From assembly GCF_009725205.1 (NCBI RefSeq), contig NZ_WNZY01000022.1:1-64000 (forward strand): 64,000 nucleotides of DNA, given 5' to 3'. Source of the stretch: Paenibacillus timonensis. GTDB taxonomy: Bacteria > Bacillota > Bacilli > Paenibacillales > Paenibacillaceae. Position numbers and translations under genes: made by a program. This document shows positions 7,245 to 16,982 of this stretch, piece by piece; the first letter of the stretch is position 1, and every line of letters starts with the position of its first letter. The notes beneath the pieces were generated by a model. The model was not told the origin of the DNA. It was given only the letters and a program-made list of their open reading frames with translations, and did not search any database.

Positions 7245-9641
7245 ATGAACAAACCGATCCGCAAAGCAGCCGTTATCGGCTCCGGCATTATGGGCTCCGG
7301 CATTGCTGCCCAACTGGCAAACGCAGGGATCCCTTGCCTGCTGCTTGACATCGTCCCTCCGCGGTTAACCGACGCGGAGATGGCCGCTGGACTTACGCTC
7401 GACCATCCTTCCGTGCGCAATCGACTGGCTACGGCGGCCATCGCCGGGCTGGCTAAGACGAAACCCGCCCCGCTTTATGACAACGCTTTTGCTCAGCGGA
7501 TCACGCCCGGCAACTTGGAGGATCATCTAGCGCTTATTGCCGAGGTGGATTGGGTCATCGAGGTCGTCGTCGAGAATCTTGAGGTCAAGCAGAAGCTGCT
7601 GGCCCAAGTAGAACGCCACTGGAAACCGGGAACGATCGTCAGCTCGAACACGTCGGGTATTTCGATCAACGCGATGGCTGAAGGGAGATCCGAGGAATTT
7701 CGGAAGCATTTTCTCGGCACGCATTTCTTTAACCCGCCGCGGTATATGAAGCTGCTGGAGATCATCCCCGGGCAAACGACCGACCCGGAGTTGGTCGCTG
7801 ATATACGCCGTGTCTGCGAGCGCACGCTTGGCAAAACGGTCGTGCTCGCGAAAGATACGCCAAACTTCATCGCCAACCGGATCGGCACTTATGGGCTGCT
7901 GGTTACTCTGCGTGAGATGGAGGAGAAGGGTTACACCGTCGAAGAGGTAGATGCGGTCACCGGACCGGCGATGGGCCGTCCGAAGAGCGCTACTTTTCGC
8001 ACCTTGGATTTAGTTGGATTGGATACGTTTCTGCATGTGGCCGATAACGTATTCGCGAATGTGACAGACGAAGCGGAGAAACGGGTGTTTGCTGCACCGG
8101 CCACGCTCAAAGATATGGTGTCTCGGGGCTGGCTTGGGGAGAAGAGCGGGCAGGGTTTCTATCGGAAAATCAAGGGGGAACGGGGGAGCGAGATTTTGTC
8201 CCTGAACCTCCAGACGATGGACTACGGCCCGCAACGCAAGATAGCGTCCGCTTCCTTGGAAGCAGCCAAGCTGGCGAAAGGCGCGGCTGCCAAGACGAAA
8301 GCGCTGCTCAGTGCTCAGGATCGCTACTCGCAGTTAGCCTGGGATGTACTCAAGCAGGTGTTGATCTACTCCGCCGCCAAACGGGGGGAAATCGCAGACA
8401 GCATCCGCGAAATCGACGAGGCGATGAAGTGGGGCTTCAACTGGGAGTTGGGCCCGTTCGAAACATGGGATGCCATCGGGTTAGTCCGCTCGGTTGAGAA
8501 AATGGAGGCCGAAGGGCTGGCGGTACCGGCCTGGGTCAAGGATTGGATCGCAGAAGGGAACACCTCGTTCTACAAAAAAGACGGCGGCTCTCTATTCCAA
8601 GCCGCAGTTGGCGGGTATACCCCCGTTGAGCTCCCGCCAGAACAAATTACGCTTCGCGATCTGAAGTCGCAGAACAAGGTTGTTCGCAGCAACAGCGGCG
8701 CGAGTCTGATCGATCTCGGTGACGGCGTGGCCTGCCTGGAGTTCCATTCGCCGAACAACGCGATCGGTGCGGATATTTTGCAGATGATCTCGCAAAGCAT
8801 GGACGAAGTAAGGGATAACTTCGAAGGCCTTGTCATTGCCAATCAAGGGCGTAATTTCTGCGTAGGCGCCAATCTTATGCTGCTCCTGATGGAAGCGCAG
8901 GACGAGGAATGGGATGAAGTCGACGACATCATTCGTCTGTTTCAGAACACGATGTACCGCTTGAAACGATTCGAGAAGCCGGTGATCGCTGCTCCGCATC
9001 GCATGACGCTGGGCGGCGGAGTGGAGGCCTGCATGCCGGCCGATCAGGTCATTGCCACCGCCGAAACCTATTACGGGCTCGTTGAGGTCGGCGTTGGACT
9101 GATTCCGGCGGGCGGAGGCTGCAAGGAACTGGCGCTACGTGCCAGCCAGCAAGCATCCATCGCCGAAGCCGACATACAGCCTTATCTCAATCATTACTTC
9201 CAAACGGTGGGCACTGCCACCGTCTCAACCAGTGGCCATGATGCCAAACGACTGGGGCTGCTTAAACCTTCCGACCGGGTCGTGCTGAATCCCGACCATA
9301 CGATCTATGAGGCGAAGCAGGCTGTGCTGAAGCTGGCGGGAAGCGGGTATGAGCCGATTCCCGAAACGAAGTTCCGCGTCGTCGGTTCCGAAGGGAAAGC
9401 GGTGCTCCAGCTGGGTGCACTTGGCATGCACGAGGGCGGGTACATCAGCGACCACGATCTACTGATCGCAAACAAACTGGCCCATGTGCTTGCTGGTGGC
9501 GACGTGCCGGCGGGAACGTATGTGACGGAGCAATACATGCTTGATTTGGAACGCGAAGCGTTCCTGAGCTTGTGCGGGGAGCCGAAGACACGCCAGCGGA
9601 TGCAGCACATGCTGAGCAAAGGAAAACCGTTGCGGAACTAA
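7245..9641 (+). CDS. fadN: 3-hydroxyacyl-CoA dehydrogenase / enoyl-CoA hydratase fusion
   Basis: This 798-residue bifunctional enzyme does two central beta-oxidation steps, hydration of enoyl-CoA and NAD-dependent oxidation of 3-hydroxyacyl-CoA. The dehydrogenase comes first, with the Rossmann motif VIGSGIMGSGIAAQLANAG near residue 10 and the HFFNPPRYMKLLEIIPG segment. The crotonase domain is C-terminal, with RNFCVGANLMLLL and LGGGVEACMPADQ followed by GLIPAGGGCKEL. That order is opposite to E. coli FadB and is normal for Bacillus FadN. AGGAGG precedes the ATG, and fadF ends 29 bp upstream. The thiolase partner follows after 23 bp. Confidence 0.96.
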   Translation: MNKPIRKAAVIGSGIMGSGIAAQLANAGIPCLLLDIVPPRLTDAEMAAGLTLDHPSVRNRLATAAIAGLAKTKPAPLYDNAFAQRITPGNLEDHLALIAEVDWVIEVVVENLEVKQKLLAQVERHWKPGTIVSSNTSGISINAMAEGRSEEFRKHFLGTHFFNPPRYMKLLEIIPGQTTDPELVADIRRVCERTLGKTVVLAKDTPNFIANRIGTYGLLVTLREMEEKGYTVEEVDAVTGPAMGRPKSATFRTLDLVGLDTFLHVADNVFANVTDEAEKRVFAAPATLKDMVSRGWLGEKSGQGFYRKIKGERGSEILSLNLQTMDYGPQRKIASASLEAAKLAKGAAAKTKALLSAQDRYSQLAWDVLKQVLIYSAAKRGEIADSIREIDEAMKWGFNWELGPFETWDAIGLVRSVEKMEAEGLAVPAWVKDWIAEGNTSFYKKDGGSLFQAAVGGYTPVELPPEQITLRDLKSQNKVVRSNSGASLIDLGDGVACLEFHSPNNAIGADILQMISQSMDEVRDNFEGLVIANQGRNFCVGANLMLLLMEAQDEEWDEVDDIIRLFQNTMYRLKRFEKPVIAAPHRMTLGGGVEACMPADQVIATAETYYGLVEVGVGLIPAGGGCKELALRASQQASIAEADIQPYLNHYFQTVGTATVSTSGHDAKRLGLLKPSDRVVLNPDHTIYEAKQAVLKLAGSGYEPIPETKFRVVGSEGKAVLQLGALGMHEGGYISDHDLLIANKLAHVLAGGDVPAGTYVTEQYMLDLEREAFLSLCGEPKTRQRMQHMLSKGKPLRN

Positions 9642-9664
9642 ATGAGGGGGAGAGTGAATAGACG

Positions 9665-10852
9665 ATGAAAGAGGCTGTAATCGTATCGACAGCTCGGACG
9701 GCGGTGGGCAGAGCCAAGAAAGGCAGCTTGACCCAAACGCGCGCCGATGATTTGGGCAAGATCGTGTTGGAAGCCGCGGTGGAGCGCGCTCCCGGCCTTA
9801 GCAAAGCGGATGTTGAGGACATCATCATCGGATGTGCGATGCCGGAAGGGGAACAGGGGCTAAACTTCGCGCGCATCATGTCCTTATACGCCGGGTTTCC
9901 GGTGACGGTGCCGGCTTTAACCATCAATCGATTTTGTTCGTCCGGACTTCAGGCGATCGCTTTCGCGGCGGAACGGATCATGCTCGGGCAGGCCGATGTG
10001 CTGATTGCCGGCGGAGTAGAAAGCATGAGCCATGTTCCGATGACCGGGTTTAAGGTGTCGCCGAATCCGCGGATCGTTGCCGAGATGCCCGAGGCTTATA
10101 TGGCGATGGGCCATACGGCGGAACGCGTAGCGGAGCGGTTTGGCGTCTCCCGCGAGGACCAGGATCGCTTCGCATTGAACTCGCATTTGAAGGCGGCACG
10201 AGCGATCGCCGAAGGCAAGTTTAAGGAAGAAATCGTTCCATTTGAGGCAGAGCATCGCAGCCTGGATGAGCGCGGGAAAGTGAAAGCGAAGCGCTTTGTC
10301 TTCGACACCGACGAAAGCGTACGCGGCGACACGACCGTGGAGGCGCTAGCCAAGTTGAAACCCAGCTTTAAGCAAGGCGGTACCGTGACTGCGGGGAACT
10401 CTTCCCCGATGAATGATGGGGCGGCGGCCGTCGTCGTGATGAGCCGGGAGAAAGCGGAATCGCTTGGACTTCAGCCGCTGGCGACGTTCCGTTCCTTTGC
10501 AGTAGCCGGCGTAGAGCCGGAGCTGATGGGCGTTGGTCCGGTGAAGGCGATTCCGAAGGCGCTTTCTGCAGCCGGCATCACCGTGAAGGATGTCGATCTG
10601 TTTGAAATCAACGAAGCGTTCGCCTCCCAATGCCTGCACGTGATCCGCGAGTTGGGCTTGGATGAGGACAAAGTGAACGTAAATGGCGGCGCAATCGCGT
10701 TGGGGCATCCGCTGGGCTGTACGGGCACGAAGTTGTCGATCTCGCTGATTCATGAGCTGCGCCGCCGCGGCGGCGGGTATGGGGTTGTGTCCATGTGTAT
10801 CGGCGGCGGCATGGGTGCGGCTGGTGTATTAGAAGTTCATCCCATTAATTAA
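9665..10852 (+). CDS. fadA: Acetyl-CoA C-acyltransferase (3-ketoacyl-CoA thiolase)
   Basis: The thiolase cleaves 3-ketoacyl-CoA to acetyl-CoA and shortened acyl-CoA, the last step of each beta-oxidation cycle. The 395-residue length is typical. The nucleophile Cys91 lies in [14 protein letters not shown], the second catalytic region in [15 protein letters not shown], and the base Cys in [13 protein letters not shown]. It follows fadN by 23 bp with a GGGGGAG ribosome site and is followed by the acyl-CoA dehydrogenase gene. All catalytic features are intact. Confidence 0.96.
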   Translation: MKEAVIVSTARTAVGRAKKGSLTQTRADDLGKIVLEAAVERAPGLSKADVEDIIIGCAMPEGEQGLNFARIMSLYAGFPVTVPALTINRFCSSGLQAIAFAAERIMLGQADVLIAGGVESMSHVPMTGFKVSPNPRIVAEMPEAYMAMGHTAERVAERFGVSREDQDRFALNSHLKAARAIAEGKFKEEIVPFEAEHRSLDERGKVKAKRFVFDTDESVRGDTTVEALAKLKPSFKQGGTVTAGNSSPMNDGAAAVVVMSREKAESLGLQPLATFRSFAVAGVEPELMGVGPVKAIPKALSAAGITVKDVDLFEINEAFASQCLHVIRELGLDEDKVNVNGGAIALGHPLGCTGTKLSISLIHELRRRGGGYGVVSMCIGGGMGAAGVLEVHPIN

Positions 10853-10869
10853 ATGAAGGAGAGGATCGC

Positions 10870-12654
10870 ATGAGCAACGAAACGATGGAAAAAATCGCAG
10901 GCGGAAGCTTCGTCATCGCGGACATTGACTGCAACCGGGTTGTGACGCCGGAGGACTTCAGCGAAGAGCAGCGGATGATTGGGGAGACGACGGAGGAATT
11001 TGTGAAGGCGGAAATCCTCCCGAGGGACGAGGAGATCGAGCATTTGAATTACGAGCTGACCGCTGATTTGCTGCGCAAAGCAGGCGAGGTAGGGTTGCTC
11101 GGCGCTGATGTTCCCGAGGCTTACGGAGGCATGGGGCTCGATAAAGTCAGCACGACGTTGATCAGCGAAAGGCTGACCAAAGCTTCTTCGTTCGCGCTTT
11201 CAGCCGGGGCCCATGTTGGGATCGGGACGCTGCCGATCGTGTATTTTGGGACCGAAGCGCAGAAGCAGAAATATTTGCCGAAGCTGGCGACGGGCGAGCT
11301 GCTCGCGGCTTATTGCCTGACGGAGCCTTCCTCGGGCTCCGATGCGTTAGGCGCCAAAACGACGGCCGTGTTGTCGGAGGATGGCACGCATTATGTTTTG
11401 AACGGCACTAAGCAGTTTATTACCAATGCCGGTTTCGCCGACGTGTTCATCGTCTACGCCAAAGTGAACGGCACGGACTTCAGCACGTTTATTGTGGAGC
11501 GGAGCATGGAGGGGGTCAGCATCGGACCGGAAGAGAAGAAGATGGGAATTAAGGGCTCCTCCACATGCCCGTTGATTCTGGAAGACGTGAAGGTGCCGGT
11601 TGACAACCTTCTATGGGAAGTCGGCAAAGGCCATTTAATCGCCTTTAACATCCTGAACATCGGACGTTTCAAATTGGCTGCCGGCTGCTTGGGTTCCTCT
11701 AAAGATGCGATCGAATATGCTTCGAAATACGCCAACGAGCGGACCCAATTCGGGCAAAAAATCTCGTCCTTCCCGCTGGTCGGCAAAAAGTTGGCAGAGA
11801 TGAATACGCGTACGTTCGTGCTGGAAAGCATGGTGTACCGCACCGCCGGCCTGTTTGATATCGGGTTGGCTGAAGTGGATCATAGCAGTACCGACGTGGG
11901 ATATCAATCGGCCAAGGCGATCGCCGAATATCAATTGGAATGCTCAATCAACAAAGTATTCGGCTCAGAGGTGTTGGATTTCGTTGCGGACGAAGGAGTG
12001 CAAATCCACGGCGGTTACGGATTTACGCAGGAGTATCGGATCGAGCGGATTTACCGCGACTCGCGGATCAACCGGATTTTTGAAGGCACAAACGAAATCA
12101 ACCGCCTTCTGATCCCTGGCAGCTTGGTGAAACGCGCGATGAAAGGTGAACTGCCACTGCTCCCTGCTGCACAGAAACTGCAATTGGAGCTGATGGAGCC
12201 GATGCCAAGCCGGACTTTCGAAGGGACGCTGGAGGAGGAAGCGCATCTGCTGTCCATGTCCAAAAAGATCTTCCTGATGGCCGGAGCTCAGGCCGTGCAG
12301 AAATATCAGTTGAAGCTGGAGCGTGAGCAAGAGGTACTGAGCCACTTGGCGGATATCATGATCGCCATTTATGCGATGGAAAGTGCGCTGCTCCGCACAC
12401 AGAAGCTCATTGCGAGTGCCGGTGAAGACAAAGCGGCGCTGCCAATTGCGATGACGAGTGTGTTCATCCACGAAGAATTCGGCAAGATCGAAGCTTGGGC
12501 CAAAGAAGCGTTAAGCTACATGGAACAAGGGGACCTGTTGCGCACCCAGCTATCCATCCTCAAGAAATTGACAAAGCGTTCGGCGATGAATACGCTGTCA
12601 TTAAAACGGCAAATCGCCGCCAAAGTGATTGAAGCAGAGAAATACGTTTTGTAA
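10870..12654 (+). CDS. fadE: Acyl-CoA dehydrogenase (FadE type)
   Basis: The FAD enzyme makes trans-2-enoyl-CoA and hands electrons to the EtfAB flavoprotein. It has 594 residues, longer than the usual 380. The canonical dehydrogenase core spans about residues 30-415 (YCLTEPSSGSDALGAKTTA, IGRFKLAAGCLGSSKDAIEYA, QIHGGYGFTQEYRIERIYRD). An extra helical C-terminal region of about 170 residues follows, as in Bacillus FadE and mitochondrial VLCAD. The conserved Glu of the active site is expected near RIFEGTNEINRLLI. Ribosome site GAAGGAGAGG. It lies between fadA and the CoA ligase gene. Confidence 0.95.
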   Translation: MSNETMEKIAGGSFVIADIDCNRVVTPEDFSEEQRMIGETTEEFVKAEILPRDEEIEHLNYELTADLLRKAGEVGLLGADVPEAYGGMGLDKVSTTLISERLTKASSFALSAGAHVGIGTLPIVYFGTEAQKQKYLPKLATGELLAAYCLTEPSSGSDALGAKTTAVLSEDGTHYVLNGTKQFITNAGFADVFIVYAKVNGTDFSTFIVERSMEGVSIGPEEKKMGIKGSSTCPLILEDVKVPVDNLLWEVGKGHLIAFNILNIGRFKLAAGCLGSSKDAIEYASKYANERTQFGQKISSFPLVGKKLAEMNTRTFVLESMVYRTAGLFDIGLAEVDHSSTDVGYQSAKAIAEYQLECSINKVFGSEVLDFVADEGVQIHGGYGFTQEYRIERIYRDSRINRIFEGTNEINRLLIPGSLVKRAMKGELPLLPAAQKLQLELMEPMPSRTFEGTLEEEAHLLSMSKKIFLMAGAQAVQKYQLKLEREQEVLSHLADIMIAIYAMESALLRTQKLIASAGEDKAALPIAMTSVFIHEEFGKIEAWAKEALSYMEQGDLLRTQLSILKKLTKRSAMNTLSLKRQIAAKVIEAEKYVL

Positions 12655-12680
12655 AATTTGCGAGGTTGGGAGGCAGGCGT

Positions 12681-14369
12681 ATGACAAGGAAACCTTGGCT
12701 GAAGTTTTATCCCGCTGAAGTACCGCCCACCTATGATTATCCAAAGCAAAATCTCGCGCATTTCCTAGAACTTTCCGCCGATCGGTATCCCGAAGTAACG
12801 GCTCTGGAATTCATGGGAAAGAAAATGACGTACCGTGTTTTGTTGGAACAGACGTACCGGTTTGCGAATGCCCTGCGGAAGCTGGGCATTCGCAAGGGCG
12901 ACCGGGTAGCCATCATGCTGCCAAATTGCCCGCAGGCAGTGATTGCTTATTACGGAACCTTGATGATGGGCGGCATTGCGGTGATGACGAACCCGCTTTA
13001 CATGCCTAGGGAACTGGAACATCAGCTTAATGATGCCGGTGCCCGCGTCATGGTCACGCTCGATCCACTTGTCGAACGCGTGAGGACAGCGACAAAGCTG
13101 CGCCCGCTGGAATACATCATTGCGACATCGATCAAGGATTATTTGCCTTTTCCCAAGAACCTCCTTTATCCGATCAAGGCGAAGAAAGACGGGATGGCCG
13201 TCCATTTAAACTACAATGACCGGCTGCTCGCGTTCCCCGCATTTCTTACCGGCGGAAGCTCTGAGCCCTGCCGTGTCGAGCTTGATCCTGAACAGGATTT
13301 GGCCTTATTGCAGTATACCGGCGGGACGACGGGGTTTGCCAAAGGCGTCATGCTGACGCATATGAATTTGGTAGCTAACACGATACAAAATCAGCTTTGG
13401 TTCTACCGTTCCCGTCTGGGGAAAGAGAAATATTTGGCCGCGCTTCCTTTTTTTCATGTGTTCGGGATGACGGTGTTGTTAAATCAATCGGTCGCTTTGG
13501 GTGGTACTTTGATGCTGCTGCCGCGCTTTGACATCAATCAGGTACTTCAGACGATCCATAACAAGAAACCTACGGTATTCCCAGGTGCGCCGACGATGTA
13601 CGTGGCTATTATTAACCACAAAGACATCGCGGGGTACGATTTATCCTCGATCAATGTGTGTGTAAGCGGTGCGGCACCGCTGCCGTTAGAGGTGCAGACC
13701 CGGTTCGAGGAGGTGACCGGAGGGAAACTGATCGAAGGTTACGGATTGACTGAAGCTTCGCCCGTCACCCATGCCAACAACATCTGGGAGACACGGAAGA
13801 GCGGGTCGATCGGCATTCCTTTTCCCGACACCGACGCCATGATCGTGCATCCGGACACGCTCGAGGAAGTTCCGGTCGGTGAAATCGGGGAGCTCGCCGT
13901 ACGTGGTCCCCAGGTGATGCGCGGTTATTGGAACCGTCCGGAGGAGACGTACAAGACCCTGCGCGACGGTTGGTTGCTGACCGGCGACTTGGGACGGATG
14001 GATGAGGATGGTTACTTCTATATCCTGGACCGACGCAAGGATTTGATTATTGCCGGCGGATATAACATCTATCCGCGTGAAGTTGAAGAGGTACTGTTTG
14101 AGCATCCGGATGTGGAGGAAGCGATCGTCGCCGGTATTTACGATCCGTATCGGGGAGAGACTGTCAAAGCCTACATTGTCTTAAAGGAAGGTACTCCTCC
14201 GGATGCGGACGCCATCAAGCGTTGGTGCAAGGAAAAGCTGGCCGCCTACAAAGTGCCGAAGGTTTATGAGTTCCGCGACAGTCTGCCCAAGACGCTTGCC
14301 GGTAAAGTGCTACGCCGCAAGCTCGTAGAAGAGGAAGCGGAACGACAGCAACCGCCGCGAGCGAATTAA
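12681..14369 (+). CDS. lcfA: Long-chain fatty-acid-CoA ligase
   Basis: An ANL-superfamily adenylate-forming enzyme of 562 residues that activates long-chain fatty acids to acyl-CoA, the entry reaction for this pathway. Visible motifs are the phosphate loop YTGGTTGFAKGVMLTH, the YGLTEASPVTH adenine region, GWLLTGDLGRMDEDGYFYI and the C-terminal Lys in PKTLAGKVLRRKLV. Start ATG 12681 is set by GGGAGG seven bases before it; an in-frame TTG at 12666 is less likely. It follows fadE by 26 bp and belongs to the same operon. Confidence 0.94.
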   Translation: MTRKPWLKFYPAEVPPTYDYPKQNLAHFLELSADRYPEVTALEFMGKKMTYRVLLEQTYRFANALRKLGIRKGDRVAIMLPNCPQAVIAYYGTLMMGGIAVMTNPLYMPRELEHQLNDAGARVMVTLDPLVERVRTATKLRPLEYIIATSIKDYLPFPKNLLYPIKAKKDGMAVHLNYNDRLLAFPAFLTGGSSEPCRVELDPEQDLALLQYTGGTTGFAKGVMLTHMNLVANTIQNQLWFYRSRLGKEKYLAALPFFHVFGMTVLLNQSVALGGTLMLLPRFDINQVLQTIHNKKPTVFPGAPTMYVAIINHKDIAGYDLSSINVCVSGAAPLPLEVQTRFEEVTGGKLIEGYGLTEASPVTHANNIWETRKSGSIGIPFPDTDAMIVHPDTLEEVPVGEIGELAVRGPQVMRGYWNRPEETYKTLRDGWLLTGDLGRMDEDGYFYILDRRKDLIIAGGYNIYPREVEEVLFEHPDVEEAIVAGIYDPYRGETVKAYIVLKEGTPPDADAIKRWCKEKLAAYKVPKVYEFRDSLPKTLAGKVLRRKLVEEEAERQQPPRAN

Positions 14370-14451
14370 GCGGAGGTCTTGGGAGACTTGAAAGGTCAGT
14401 CAACCGAGGACGAGAAAAATACGCGGCGACAAGAACGGGAGGTCGTAAGAA

Positions 14452-14868
14452 ATGAAAGCGGATTCAGAAGAACTGCGGCAGCGCCTGGAGCTTTGGAATC
14501 AAGCCGCGGTCGGTTCGTTCGTCGATTACCTTGGCTGCCAGGTGGAAGAAGCGGACGAACGCAGGGTAGTTATGACCTTGGACATCCGTCCGCAACATCT
14601 CAATTTGATTGGCATCGTGCATGGCGGCGTTCACGCGACGCTGATCGATTCGGCCATGGGACTGCTGGCGATGATCGCTAAGCCCGAAGCAAGCGTCGTC
14701 ACAACGAATTTGAACTTGAATTATGTGGCAAAAGCCGAACAGGGACGGATAACCGTGACTGCGGAGATGGTCCACGTATCGCGCAAATCGGTGACGACGA
14801 TGGCGTATGCCCGGCTGGACCAGGGGGAAATCTGCGCCTTTGGGACGGGAACGTTCCGCGTGACCTGA
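14452..14868 (+). CDS. PaaI-type hotdog-fold acyl-CoA thioesterase
   Basis: This 138-residue single-domain protein has the hotdog signature IVHGGVHATLIDSAMGLLAM followed by TTNLNLNYVAKAEQGRITVTAEM, typical of PaaI/YdiI-like thioesterases. It probably hydrolyses surplus or dead-end acyl-CoA and frees CoA. The ATG has CGGGAGG eight to nine bases upstream. It is the last gene of the fad operon, about 80 bp after lcfA. Substrate chain length cannot be read from sequence. Confidence 0.87.
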   Translation: MKADSEELRQRLELWNQAAVGSFVDYLGCQVEEADERRVVMTLDIRPQHLNLIGIVHGGVHATLIDSAMGLLAMIAKPEASVVTTNLNLNYVAKAEQGRITVTAEMVHVSRKSVTTMAYARLDQGEICAFGTGTFRVT

Positions 14869-14906
14869 CAGCTTGGGTGATTGCCTCGGCGCGGGAGGCT
14901 TGATCT

Positions 14907-14940
14907 GTGCATATGGTAAATAGATGCAAGCCATATGCAC
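14907..14940. repeat. 10-bp inverted repeat touching a ribosome site
   Basis: GTGCATATGG (14907-14916) and CCATATGCAC (14931-14940) are perfect complements around a 14-base loop. The second arm ends exactly where the AAGGAGG ribosome site of the glycosyltransferase gene begins. No T-run follows, so it is not a standard terminator. It could be an operator or an mRNA hairpin that modulates translation. Confidence 0.6.
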
Positions 14941-14952
14941 AAGGAGGAGCCT

Positions 14953-16032
14953 ATGAACCTATTAATGGTGGCGCCCGAGCAAATACCGGTTCCCGGCAGC
15001 GGTTCCGTGGAAATCAGCATGCTGGCTATCGCCAGACAGCTGGCGCTTAACCACACGGTAACCTTAATCAGCAGAACAGGCCGTGGTCTGCCACATGTCA
15101 GCAGGATGGGGAGACTCACGATCGTCCGTGTAAACACCGGCAGCCCAAGCCGCTATATCGCATCGGTCTTGCGATACATCCGGGGACGGCGCTACGATTT
15201 GATCCAGGTCGATAATCGCCCGCATTACATGGCCAAAATCAAGGCCACGTTTCCTCATACTCCAGTTACCCTATTTCTGCATTCACTAACTTTCGTAAAA
15301 TCTACGGCGCGGGTGAACGAAAGTCTGGGTAAAGCGGATCTGATCATCGCTAACAGCGACTCGCTTAAAGCGAGTTTGGCCGCGCGTTTCCCTCGCCATG
15401 CGGGGAAATTACGCAAGGTCCATCTCGGCGTCGATACCGGCCGGTTCAGACCGGCGGAGGGGAGAGCCAGCCGTTCGGGGGGCCGGTTCCGCGTGTTGTT
15501 CGCCGGCCGGGTGATCCCGCGGAAAGGGGTCCCGGTGCTGATTCGGGCGGTCGGACTCGCTCGTCAAGAATATGGAGCGATCGACCTCACGGTCATCGGA
15601 GGCGGCCGGCCAGGTTATATAAAGGAACTAAAACGGTTGGCACGAGCAAGAGGGGTTCCGGTGAGGTTCACCGGAAAAGTTCCGCATCGCGCCATTCACC
15701 GCAAGTTCCGCGAGGCCGACTTGTTCGCATGCCCCTCCCAAGAGCATGAAGCGTTTGGACTCGTAAACGTTGAAGCGATGGCTTCTGGGCTTCCCGTCGT
15801 TGCTTCTAATATTGGAGGGATCGGGGAGATCATTAAGCATGGGGCGAACGGTTATCTGGTAGACGCGTATGCCAAACCGGCAGATCATGCCAAGTGGATT
15901 CTGAAGCTAGCGCGAGATCGCGAGCTGGCTGCGAAGTTGTCCAGGCAAGCGCGGAAGGATGCCGTTGAGCGGTTTAGCTGGAAGCAAACCGCCGGGAAGC
16001 TGATGGGAATCTACAAGCAGTTTGGCTCTTGA
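14953..16032 (+). CDS. GT4-family glycosyltransferase, CotSA-like spore coat protein
   Basis: The 359-residue protein has a GT-B fold of the GT4 family, with an N-terminal PGSGSVEISMLAIARQLA. The C-terminal donor-binding half contains VLFAGRVIPRKGVPVLIRAV, VIGGGRPGYIKELKRLA and the retaining-GT4 motif CPSQEHEAFGLVNVEAMASG. Length and motif pattern resemble Bacillus CotSA, a spore coat glycosyltransferase. A convergent YheC/D-type coat gene next door fits a sporulation role. Start 14953 has AAGGAGG six bases upstream; the in-frame ATG at 14935 lies inside the upstream hairpin. Donor and acceptor sugars are unknown. Confidence 0.85.
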   Translation: MNLLMVAPEQIPVPGSGSVEISMLAIARQLALNHTVTLISRTGRGLPHVSRMGRLTIVRVNTGSPSRYIASVLRYIRGRRYDLIQVDNRPHYMAKIKATFPHTPVTLFLHSLTFVKSTARVNESLGKADLIIANSDSLKASLAARFPRHAGKLRKVHLGVDTGRFRPAEGRASRSGGRFRVLFAGRVIPRKGVPVLIRAVGLARQEYGAIDLTVIGGGRPGYIKELKRLARARGVPVRFTGKVPHRAIHRKFREADLFACPSQEHEAFGLVNVEAMASGLPVVASNIGGIGEIIKHGANGYLVDAYAKPADHAKWILKLARDRELAAKLSRQARKDAVERFSWKQTAGKLMGIYKQFGS

Positions 16033-16096
16033 ACAAACGAAAACCGGACGGAAGGCATCAGTAGGATTGCCATTTCCGTCCGGTTTCGTTTGTTTG
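16033..16096. terminator. Long bidirectional terminator
   Basis: About 20 bp of nearly perfect stem (core ACCGGACGGAA with TTCCGTCCGGT, extended by ACAAACGA and TCGTTTGT) surround a 19-base loop. It fills the convergent gap between the glycosyltransferase gene and the YheC/D gene. Confidence 0.85.
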
Positions 16097-16099
16097 TGT

Positions 16100-16870
16100 T
16101 TATTTATATTTTCCATAAGCCCGGGCATATTTCATGATCGTGCGGAAGATACTCTTGTCCTTCAGTTTCCGGAAGATGAAGGGGTCAGGGGAAGTATTGA
16201 CCTCCAGGATCCAGGGACGCAGCTTTTGGTCAATTGCCACATCTACCCCGATTTCTCTCAGCCCGGGAAACGTGATCTTCAAGTGATCGGCTATATCCTC
16301 GCCAAAATCCTGCAGCGTACTCATGTATGACTTGAGGCGAGGACCCTTCAGATACGGAGTGAGCAACTTCTCTGCAGCCACGAGCTTTCCGTCGCTGTGA
16401 TAGTTGGTGACGATCTTCTTCGGATGAGCTAATCTGCCGATGATCCCTGTCGTTGTCCAGACTTTCTGCGGGGTGCGTTGAACCATAACGCGCAGGTCAA
16501 ATCGACGTTGGTCGTATTTGAGAAGATCGATGCCTTGCTGAATGAGGTAACTGCCTCGAAATTTATGCTTCTTGATTGAAGCGTATAACTCGTCAATCGA
16601 ACCGTAGGATCGAACGATTTTCTCAAGCTGGAATTGGTAGCTTCCCTGCCGTTGGTGAGGTCGGTATTCCACTCGCATGACCCCATTTCCCCAAGTGCCG
16701 TTCACGGGTTTAACGTAGACCATTTTATGCTTCATTAGCATATTTGATAGATGTTCTTTACTGAATCGGCGAGTTTCGGGGAGGTAGGCCCGCAGCTTGC
16801 TGCTTTGCATTAAGACCGCGTTCTTTTTCCATTTACTTGTGACATGACGTGAGTGCCGTGAAGATTTCAT
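16100..16870 (-). CDS. YheC/YheD-family endospore coat-associated ATP-grasp protein
   Basis: The 256-residue product has an ATP-grasp layout: the nucleotide-binding VYVKPVNGTWGNGVMRVEY near residue 50, RFDLRVMVQRTPQKVW in the middle and the metal-binding EIGVDVAIDQKLRPWILEVN near the C-terminus. This is the YheC/YheD family, whose Bacillus members associate with the spore coat. It is shorter than full-length YheC (about 360) because it lacks the N-terminal pre-ATP-grasp part, but many Paenibacillus paralogues are like this. The basic N-terminus (MKSSRHSRHVTSKWKK) is notable. The ligated substrate is unknown. Confidence 0.85.
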   Translation of the reverse strand: MKSSRHSRHVTSKWKKNAVLMQSSKLRAYLPETRRFSKEHLSNMLMKHKMVYVKPVNGTWGNGVMRVEYRPHQRQGSYQFQLEKIVRSYGSIDELYASIKKHKFRGSYLIQQGIDLLKYDQRRFDLRVMVQRTPQKVWTTTGIIGRLAHPKKIVTNYHSDGKLVAAEKLLTPYLKGPRLKSYMSTLQDFGEDIADHLKITFPGLREIGVDVAIDQKLRPWILEVNTSPDPFIFRKLKDKSIFRTIMKYARAYGKYK

Positions 16871-16982
16871 AAGTGAATATCCCCTTCAATTTCATATAGG
16901 GTAGTGTATTCTTCTGTCTCGCAAAGGGAGAAGATGATCACCTAGTGTACCGGAAAATAGACATTAGCAGTTTTGTCGTACT

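Noticed and set aside
11965-12471. 168-codon minus-strand frame inside fadE
   Set aside because: Shadow of a well-conserved dehydrogenase; no family resemblance.
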